Positions 1-5,274 of a stretch of DNA of 5,274 nt are shown piece after piece. The translations under genes and the position numbers were made by a program. A model generated the notes under the pieces. The model was not told the origin of the DNA. It did no database searches and worked only from the letters and a program-made list of their open reading frames with translations. Position 1 is the stretch's first letter. Each line of letters opens with the position of its first letter. The stretch spans positions 1 through 5,274 of the forward strand of contig JACVIW010000177.1 in assembly GCA_015711695.1 (NCBI GenBank). Direction: 5' to 3'. This stretch comes from Candidatus Geohydrothermomicrobium daggyaiense. GTDB taxonomy: Bacteria; Actinomycetota; Geothermincolia; Fen-727; JACVIW01.

Positions 1-2535
1 TTCTCTTTTGAGGGGAAGGAGTGATTTCCTGCGGCACTTCTCGTAAAATTCCTGCAATATTGAGTGAACAAGCAAGCCTATAGTGGGCTTATCTATTTCA
101 AGCGTTTTTTCCGGCTCCACGAAGGGCTTTAAACGAAGTATTTCTTTGTGAAAGTACAGATACGGACACGTGGCGTAATACTCGAGCTCTCTTGCTTGAA
201 AGACTTTCGATTCGAGCGTTTTAATGATTTCAGGCTTTTTGATAATGCCTTCGTATTCCGAAAAAGCGTAAAACCCGTATCTCTTTTTGAACATCTCCAA
301 GCCTGAGGCAATTTCAGGGATTTCGCTCAGGTATTTCCTTGCAGCATTTGAGATCTTTTCGTCTGGGTTGAAAAAAAGCGAGAAATGAAATTCATTCTCG
401 GACGTGGACAGCAGGGGATCTGTTCGGTACCCGGGAATGAAAGATGCTTCCCGAACGAAAGGCTGTGTTTTGAATATTTGATAGCTCATTCTTTTTCCAG
501 AAGCCCTTTCTGCTGCCTGTAGGAGGTATATGCTTGGAAGTCTTTCCCTGGTGGTGCCGGGATCGAGCCCTGGAAAAGATAGCACAAGCTTTTGCGAGGC
601 GACGGAAACTGTGCTTTCAAACAAAAATCGCTCTTCCTTCATCCTATCTTTCTTGAGAGAAAACCCAGCATTTCCACTGGAATCAAAGGCTTTGTTCAGA
701 ACTTTTCTCTCGTAATCGGTGAGAATAGGGTCTTCGGTCGGATACATCGGGAAAATCTTTTCCACGATGCCTGGAATGAAAACTACAGGGAAAGACACAC
801 CGCGCGCCTCCATAACTTTCATGATCCAGACACCCCGTCCCGGTCTACCCTTTCTCTTCGCGCATGAGGCGATGTGGTTTTTCATCATCTCGATGATGAA
901 TTCTTTTTGGGTCACGCCAAGCTTGTCTGCATCTTCGAGCAGACCGTTTATTTCAGCCAGGACTTGATTCCGTTCATCGGAATCTTTTAGTAGCGATTCG
1001 AAGATTGAGATGAGGGGTTTTCCAATCTCTTTCGCGGTCCCCAAACGAGGAATCGATTCAAGAATTTTGAAAAGATACTTAACTGTTGAAAGGAGAGCGC
1101 GTGCGTATTGTTGCTTCTCGAGCGTTAGTTCTTTTCCGGGGATGGCTTCATCGCCGTCATCGCTTTTGGTCGTGTCATCGCGAATGAGGTTTATGTATTG
1201 CTCGAGACCTTTTTCCCAATCCTCGCGACCTTCAATGATGTTTGCCTCGGCGCTGATGAGATTCCACTGTTCGGGTTTTACATGCTCACAATCTACGTCG
1301 GGAATTTTTTCCGGGTCAAGTGGCGAGGAAACGAGGAAATCAATAACTTTTTTTCTCGGATAGTCCGAATCGACAAGGTCACAAAGCAAAATAAAACATT
1401 TCCCATAACGGGTTTCAGATAAAGGAATTCCTCCGCTTATATAGTACGGAATATCAAGCCGGTCAAACTGTTCCGTAAGCAGTCGGAGATATGGCGTCGG
1501 GTTTCTCAGGATTACCGCCATATCGCAGAAAGACACTCCAGAGTCTTTGGCGCAAGCGAGAATCTCTCGCACGATTTCGCGTACCTCAGCGGATTCTCCT
1601 GGCGCGCTGATTATCAGTAAAGTATTATCCGGGGCTGTTGGACTTTTCCCGGTTTGACCTTCGCCCGACGCCGGTTCTTCGCTTGTTTCTTTTCTGGATT
1701 CTCTTAAAGGAACGGGATTTTTGACAAGCGATAGCAGTTGAGGGGAGTGTTTCTTATCTTTTTTTTCAATGTGTTCTATTTCGAACCCGAGGCTTTCAAG
1801 CCACTCGAGGATTGGACGTGGGTAGTCAAAGGCGCCATCTTCCTTGTAAGGAATCATGTATAGCACCTCAGCCGCTTCGCAGATGGATGAGAAAAATTTT
1901 TTCTGAGCCGCGTTCATGTCGGGGATTCCGTAAAGGATTATTTTTTCCGAGCCGAATATGTCTTTTACCGCGGAAACGTTTTCGCAGGCAAGGCAAAAAA
2001 TATCGGAACGCTCACAAAAATAGCCTTTGATGAAATCCCTGTATTTCGCGTAAAGCCTGTAAATTTCCTCGAGTTTTTTGCGGTTGAAAAGCGGGGCACC
2101 TATTTTCAGCTTTTCAATCGCACGTTCATCCGGAAGATTTGTGATGAGTGATTCGCCAATATCCTCAAACGCAGATGACATTCTTTTGATAAAGCCAGGC
2201 TTGTTTTTTACTTCGTTGAAATAGACCAAAGCATCGGCGCTTGAGACAAGGTGCCTTATGACACATTGTCGTAAAGCTTCAGGGATAATGCGGAGATCCA
2301 AACAGGACAGAGATGCGAGTCTTTTCGCTAGCCCGAAGAGCGTGATTATGTGCGAATTAATCAGAGCTCCGAGCGCGGACGCCAGCCGCATCGAGAGGTA
2401 CAGGGCGAGCGAGGTCGAGCCAACAACTATAGTTCCAGCGGCCAGCGTGTCCATTTTCTTAAGAGATGATATTTCTTCGATCAGTCTCTCTTCGAGTTCC
2501 GGTGTGAATTTTCCGCAGATAGCTTTTCTTTTCAT
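1..2535 (-). CDS. addB: AddB/RexB-like ATP-dependent helicase-nuclease subunit with PD-(D/E)XK nuclease domain (3' end cut by window)
   Basis: Seen: an unbroken minus-strand frame of 845 codons from ATG 2535, running off the left edge; it lacks a stop here. Residues 34-75 look like the degenerate helicase start of this family (GTIVVGSTS, then SHIITLFGLAKRL), with no GxGKT Walker A. Residues 276-303 are a hydrophilic linker. Residues 305-410 carry a UvrD/AddB-like block (SGVSFCDMAVILR, then DIPYYISGGIPLSETRYG). Residues 567-610 hold a late helicase-like motif (EARGVSFPVVFIPG, then LTDYER), followed by EERFLFE. At 784-830, LEYYATCPYLYF and GLLVHSILQEF match the start of the AddB/RecB-type nuclease: Cys790 would be the first Fe-S ligand and His824 the early active-site histidine. 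Known for the family: AddB works with AddA to unwind and resect double-strand breaks for RecA loading, in the cytoplasm. Inferred: 150-300 residues are missing, including the catalytic D/E/K and remaining cysteines. In-frame ATGs at 2583 and 2616 are alternative starts; 2535 is preferred because family-like sequence begins there, though no clear ribosome site precedes any of them. Confidence 0.82.
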   Translation of the reverse strand, partial: MKRKAICGKFTPELEERLIEEISSLKKMDTLAAGTIVVGSTSLALYLSMRLASALGALINSHIITLFGLAKRLASLSCLDLRIIPEALRQCVIRHLVSSADALVYFNEVKNKPGFIKRMSSAFEDIGESLITNLPDERAIEKLKIGAPLFNRKKLEEIYRLYAKYRDFIKGYFCERSDIFCLACENVSAVKDIFGSEKIILYGIPDMNAAQKKFFSSICEAAEVLYMIPYKEDGAFDYPRPILEWLESLGFEIEHIEKKDKKHSPQLLSLVKNPVPLRESRKETSEEPASGEGQTGKSPTAPDNTLLIISAPGESAEVREIVREILACAKDSGVSFCDMAVILRNPTPYLRLLTEQFDRLDIPYYISGGIPLSETRYGKCFILLCDLVDSDYPRKKVIDFLVSSPLDPEKIPDVDCEHVKPEQWNLISAEANIIEGREDWEKGLEQYINLIRDDTTKSDDGDEAIPGKELTLEKQQYARALLSTVKYLFKILESIPRLGTAKEIGKPLISIFESLLKDSDERNQVLAEINGLLEDADKLGVTQKEFIIEMMKNHIASCAKRKGRPGRGVWIMKVMEARGVSFPVVFIPGIVEKIFPMYPTEDPILTDYERKVLNKAFDSSGNAGFSLKKDRMKEERFLFESTVSVASQKLVLSFPGLDPGTTRERLPSIYLLQAAERASGKRMSYQIFKTQPFVREASFIPGYRTDPLLSTSENEFHFSLFFNPDEKISNAARKYLSEIPEIASGLEMFKKRYGFYAFSEYEGIIKKPEIIKTLESKVFQARELEYYATCPYLYFHKEILRLKPFVEPEKTLEIDKPTIGLLVHSILQEFYEKCRRKSLLPLKRE

Positions 2536-2766
2536 CGTTCTGCATTTTGACGCTAAAGAAATAATAGCCGACCATTGGGACATTCTAAAATAGATTTTTT
2601 GAGTCGAAAGCCTCATGTAAGAATACAGTTAGGGAAACGAAGTTGGGTCCATATTTAAAAAACTTATGTGCTATAGTTCTGTGTTTTCGCTTAGTTCGAT
2701 GGAGCATCATCCATTTTGTTCGCGCGGGTAGTTATATTCTGACTTTTTAAAGACTTTATTTGTGCT

Positions 2767-2795
2767 GAACAAAACAGTTTCATGATTTTTGTCAA
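2767..2795 (-). promoter_or_regulatory. Weak promoter candidate upstream of the AddB-like gene
   Basis: The minus strand has a consensus -35 hexamer TTGACA (2795-2790). Seventeen bases on lies TTGTTC (2772-2767), a poor match to TATAAT. If used, transcription would run towards the AddB-like gene with a leader of more than 200 bases. A better -10-like word, TATAAC (2736-2731), has no good -35 at the right distance. The evidence is the hexamer and its position only. Confidence 0.22.
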
Positions 2796-2797
2796 GT

Positions 2798-2829
2798 ATT
2801 TTGCGGGGCGGCAAATGATTTTGCGCGGG
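2798..2829. repeat. Two short direct repeats ATTTTGCG, 20 bp apart
   Basis: On the plus strand ATTTTGCGGGG (2798-2808) and ATTTTGCGCGGG (2818-2829) share ATTTTGCG plus G-rich ends, and start 20 bases apart, about two helical turns. A looser third copy, ATTTTTG, starts at 2785; the first and last copies are also both preceded by ATG. They lie next to and upstream of the TTGACA hexamer, so an activator or repressor site is conceivable. Chance is not excluded. Confidence 0.3.
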
Positions 2830-2910
2830 ATTTCAAGGGATCAAAAATTTATATCTCTCTTATATTTCTCGTGAAAACTTTGAAAGCCCGCTTAATAATA
2901 AAAGGACACG

Positions 2911-2927
2911 GTGAAACGTCGTCTCAC
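2911..2927 (-). terminator. Small hairpin just downstream of the acyltransferase stop (weak terminator candidate)
   Basis: Seven bases after the TAA stop (2935-2937), the minus strand reads GTGAGAC, GAC, GTTTCAC. It can fold into a 7-bp stem (one G-U pair) with a three-base loop. The following bases are CGTGTCCTTTTATTATT, so the T run is short and offset by seven bases. Its position fits a terminator, but it lacks the GC-rich stem and immediate U-tract of a strong intrinsic one. The near-perfect palindrome could equally be a protein-binding site or chance. Confidence 0.3.
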
Positions 2928-2934
2928 GATAACT

Positions 2935-5253
2935 TTACTTGGTCGGGTGGTTCAACCGCCAAATCGCACTTGCGATCTCGAGAAGCATGTTCTCAATTGT
3001 TCTGAGTTCATCGAAATCTAAACACTTATAGAAAGCGAACTTTCTCTTCGAGTCTTCTTCCTTTTGGTAGCGGATGCGAATAAGGTCGCTCTCGGCGAAT
3101 TTCTCCGCCGAAGTAAGAAGCGCAGTCTTCGAAAGCGATTCGGGGCGCCTGATAATCCCTGCTTTTAAACTTTCATTGCCGTGACTGTAGCAGAGGTCCA
3201 AAAAATCATCCTCACTGTACCAATTTCCTGGCTGAAGCTGGGAAAGAGTCCTTGCCGAAATCGCGTACGCCTCTATAAAAGGGACAAGGAAGGAGGCAAG
3301 TAGATAGATTTGCCAGGATTGTTTTACTTCGTTTTTGGCTTCGCCTGAATGTTCGCGTTCACCACATGCGCGATTACGTTCCGCAGGCGGGGCTTGATTT
3401 ATGGGTTCGTCGGTAAATTCGTAAAAACGCATAAGGCTGGCGCTTCGGTTTTCTTGCAGTGCTGCGCGTTTCGAAAAACCACCCGTATTCGGAAGTGTGC
3501 CCGAGAGATCGTTTTCCAGACCGAAATCTTTCGTTTCCAGTGTGTTATCCTTGAAGAAGAACTCCCTGTCGAAGATTTCTTTAAGAAAGCTTATGAGGGC
3601 CTTCATGGGTTCTAAGCCATCTTCGTCGGCGGATAGAATGAGTCTTTTGAGAGCGGAATTATCCTCATCACTGAAGAATTCCCGCTCCGATAAGCCTAAA
3701 GAACCAACTCGAAAAACATACGCTGGTGAATCTGGAACAAGGAATTTGAGGTAACCTGATTTTTCCATTCTGGTTTTTGCTTCTTTTTTTATGTTTACGC
3801 ATGCCTGACCTTGATTTTCTTCTGATAGGAGTACGGCTCTTGCTACTGCTATAAGACAATCGTCGATGAAATGACCGATTCCAATATTGGCGTTGTAAAA
3901 GAGAAATCTCCTTCCGTTTTCGTTCGTAACGTAAACACCGATTCCGTTTCGGTCTTCGAGATTCACATAGCCTTCTGTGACAAGCCAGTTAAGAGCCTTC
4001 TTTATCGAGGCACGGTCATCAACAAGCTCGATTCCCTTTGCTTTTCCAAGGTCAAGAAGGAATGAAGCGCCCTCGAAAATTCTCTCGAAGTCAGCTTCAG
4101 GATTTGCAAGGGCAAGAAGGGAGGCTGAAGCACATATACGTCCGGTAAGCGGCGTTAGCGAATTTATCAGGCAGCAAAGCTCTTTAGCAACCCCTTCAAG
4201 CGATGAACTTGAAAGCGAACGACGCATGCTCAATGGTTTTCCAAATCTCACGAAAGCTCTTCCAAGCGTGGTATTAACAGCCTTGTAAAGCGCTGCAAAT
4301 CCCCCTACGCTCTCCGCGACTTTTTTCCCGCCGCACATTTCACGAACGTGGGATGACTCTTCTGGAACCCTGTCATACCCGAGGTATACTGGGATTAAAA
4401 GGATGTCCTTGCATACGTTAACATCGAGAGCCTCTTTCAGTATCTTCATGAACCCGAGTTTAGGATGGCTCACTTTCCCGTCCCTGCTCCTGGTTCCCTC
4501 AATGTAGAGAGTAATGATATGGTTTTTCGCGAGAAGGTAGCGAACATAAGCTTCAAAAACTTCCCTGTAAAGCGTTTCACCAATGAAGTTTCTCCTGATA
4601 TAGAAAGCACCGCAATGCCTTAAAAGCCAGCCTACCGGGAAGAAGGAAAGGTTTTCTCCTGCTACCTGTTGGGGAGGCATAAGTCCCGACCTGTATAGCG
4701 CATATCCGATTAGAAGCGGGTCGATGTAACTCTTGTGCGAGCAAACGAGCACAATCCTGCTTTTTGTGTCTGCTGATGAGATAAGGCTTATTCCTGATGG
4801 GTCAACCTCAATTCCCTCAAGGAAACGGTTGAAGAGATAGTCTACGACAGCGCAGAACATTCTTGCTACAAGCGGGCTGTAGTCCGACGCAATCTCTTTC
4901 AGGCAATCTTCCGCTTCTTTTCGGACCCCTTCAAGGGTAACCCCGTTTTGAATCGAATATTCGTACATGTATGAGACAAGTTGAGGGTCTGAAAGAACCA
5001 TTTGCTTTACGTTTTTTTTCCCTGGATGAGGAGGACCGCTCAGAGCCCGATGCTGCGCGATCATTCTATTTAAAATGGATGATTTCAGCTTCCTTGCTGC
5101 TCCGGAAAAATCGATATTTTCGCTTGAAGCGTTATATACCGGGTGGGGAAGGTATTCATCAACATAGATGGGATGACAGCATGCGATTTTTCCTGTCCTG
5201 AGATTGTAAAAGGTTGCGAGCAGGCGTTTGATAACACCTGATGGAAAAAGCAA
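2935..5253 (-). CDS. plsB: PlsB/GNPAT-family glycerol-3-phosphate (or DHAP) O-acyltransferase
   Basis: Transfers a fatty acyl chain to the sn-1 position of glycerol-3-phosphate (or DHAP), the first step of phospholipid synthesis at the inner membrane face. Seen, in 772 residues from TTG 5253: acyltransferase block I HKSYID (His173, Asp178; the HX4D catalytic pair), block II GAFYIRR (215-221), block III EGTRSRDGK (252-260) followed by PKLGF, and block IV IPVYLGYD (287-294). A helical lead-in at about 86-150 resembles the region preceding the HX4D motif in PlsB/GNPAT proteins. A hydrophobic stretch at 649-667 (YLLASFLVPFIEAYAISA) matches the conserved C-terminal part of the family. Residues 570-646 are hydrophilic and look like a flexible insert. 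About 170 residues precede HX4D, as in GNPAT and far fewer than in E. coli PlsB, and EGTRSR is also the GNPAT form. Start: TTG 5253 has GGAG eight bases upstream, but the frame stays open to 5274, so the true start may lie outside the window. Family assignment is firm; the acceptor substrate (G3P or DHAP) and acyl donor (CoA or ACP) cannot be told. Confidence 0.88.
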   Translation of the reverse strand: MLFPSGVIKRLLATFYNLRTGKIACCHPIYVDEYLPHPVYNASSENIDFSGAARKLKSSILNRMIAQHRALSGPPHPGKKNVKQMVLSDPQLVSYMYEYSIQNGVTLEGVRKEAEDCLKEIASDYSPLVARMFCAVVDYLFNRFLEGIEVDPSGISLISSADTKSRIVLVCSHKSYIDPLLIGYALYRSGLMPPQQVAGENLSFFPVGWLLRHCGAFYIRRNFIGETLYREVFEAYVRYLLAKNHIITLYIEGTRSRDGKVSHPKLGFMKILKEALDVNVCKDILLIPVYLGYDRVPEESSHVREMCGGKKVAESVGGFAALYKAVNTTLGRAFVRFGKPLSMRRSLSSSSLEGVAKELCCLINSLTPLTGRICASASLLALANPEADFERIFEGASFLLDLGKAKGIELVDDRASIKKALNWLVTEGYVNLEDRNGIGVYVTNENGRRFLFYNANIGIGHFIDDCLIAVARAVLLSEENQGQACVNIKKEAKTRMEKSGYLKFLVPDSPAYVFRVGSLGLSEREFFSDEDNSALKRLILSADEDGLEPMKALISFLKEIFDREFFFKDNTLETKDFGLENDLSGTLPNTGGFSKRAALQENRSASLMRFYEFTDEPINQAPPAERNRACGEREHSGEAKNEVKQSWQIYLLASFLVPFIEAYAISARTLSQLQPGNWYSEDDFLDLCYSHGNESLKAGIIRRPESLSKTALLTSAEKFAESDLIRIRYQKEEDSKRKFAFYKCLDFDELRTIENMLLEIASAIWRLNHPTK

Positions 5254-5261
5254 AGATGCGA

Positions 5262-5265
5262 CTCC
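5262..5265 (-). promoter_or_regulatory. Possible Shine-Dalgarno for the TTG start of the acyltransferase
   Basis: On the minus strand GGAG lies eight bases before TTG 5253, a usable spacing. This supports that start, but the frame continues open through the site to the window edge with no upstream stop, so it may be a chance match inside a longer coding region. Confidence 0.3.
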
Positions 5266-5274
5266 GGTTAGTGA

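Larger units (their letters stand above)
2629..2934. other. Intergenic spacer of about 300 bp without a convincing gene
   Basis: This stretch lies between the acyltransferase stop and the first in-frame stop (2629-2631, minus strand) upstream of the AddB-like frame. It is visibly richer in A/T runs than its flanks. I see no ORF with family-like sequence and a ribosome site, and no tRNA or other recognised RNA. It contains the hairpin at 2911-2927, short direct repeats at 2798-2829 and a TTGACA hexamer at 2790-2795. If the AddB-like gene starts at 2535, the untranslated gap is about 400 bases, which argues against tight coupling of the two genes. Confidence 0.6.

Noticed and set aside
1984..2016. 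Cysteine cluster in the AddB-like protein (Cys174, Cys181, Cys184; C-x6-C-x2-C), possibly an extra metal site
   Set aside because: There are only three closely spaced cysteines and no fourth ligand in a convincing position; the known Fe-S ligands of this family lie in the C-terminal nuclease domain. Probably coincidental.
2258..2593. Plus-strand ORF of 111 codons over the 5' part of the AddB-like gene
   Set aside because: It lies antisense to a frame with clear family motifs, has no recognisable domain and no ribosome site; it is a shadow. The other plus-strand ORFs over the two genes are rejected for the same reason.
2731..2736. TATAAC as a -10 element on the minus strand
   Set aside because: No recognisable -35 lies 16-18 bases upstream, and such words are expected in an A/T-rich spacer.
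2691..2783. Minus-strand small ORF of 30 codons in the spacer (MKLFCSAQIK...)
   Set aside because: It starts inside the promoter-like region, has no Shine-Dalgarno and no recognisable leader-peptide features such as a codon run or attenuator hairpin.
181..2982. CTCGAG occurs six times (181, 1117, 1201, 1804, 2068, 2977), more than expected by chance
   Set aside because: All six are in-frame Leu-Glu codon pairs (CTC GAG) in the two genes, so codon preference explains them without a sequence-specific signal.

Overview
The window is ordinary bacterial chromosomal DNA of moderate GC content. Both recognisable genes are on the minus strand and each reaches or nearly reaches a window edge. The sequence does not fix the phylum. 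The genes look bacterial and like housekeeping loci (phospholipid synthesis and DNA recombination/repair). There is no transposase, integrase, phage gene, CRISPR array, tRNA or rRNA.

Right part (about 2935-5274, minus strand): a long acyltransferase of the PlsB/GNPAT (glycerol-3-phosphate / dihydroxyacetone-phosphate O-acyltransferase) family. All four acyltransferase motif blocks are present in the usual order. It probably makes the first acylation of the phospholipid backbone at the inner membrane. The reading frame is still open at the right edge, so its start is uncertain.

Middle (about 2536-2934): a gap of roughly 300-400 bases without a convincing gene. It holds a small hairpin just after the acyltransferase stop, a TTGACA hexamer with a poor -10, and a pair of short direct repeats 20 bases apart. 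A gap this large suggests that the two genes are transcribed separately.

Left part (1-2535, minus strand): one uninterrupted frame of 845 codons running off the left edge. It encodes the N-terminal and central part of an AddB/RexB-like subunit of an ATP-dependent helicase-nuclease, and enters the C-terminal PD-(D/E)XK nuclease domain just before the cut. No Walker A motif is seen at its N-terminus. Its AddA partner would be expected beyond the left edge but cannot be seen.

No functional link between the two genes is evident beyond shared strand. I found no evidence for a previously undescribed system here. The points worth a second look are the mixed PlsB/GNPAT signature, the missing P-loop in the AddB-like protein, and the structured spacer.
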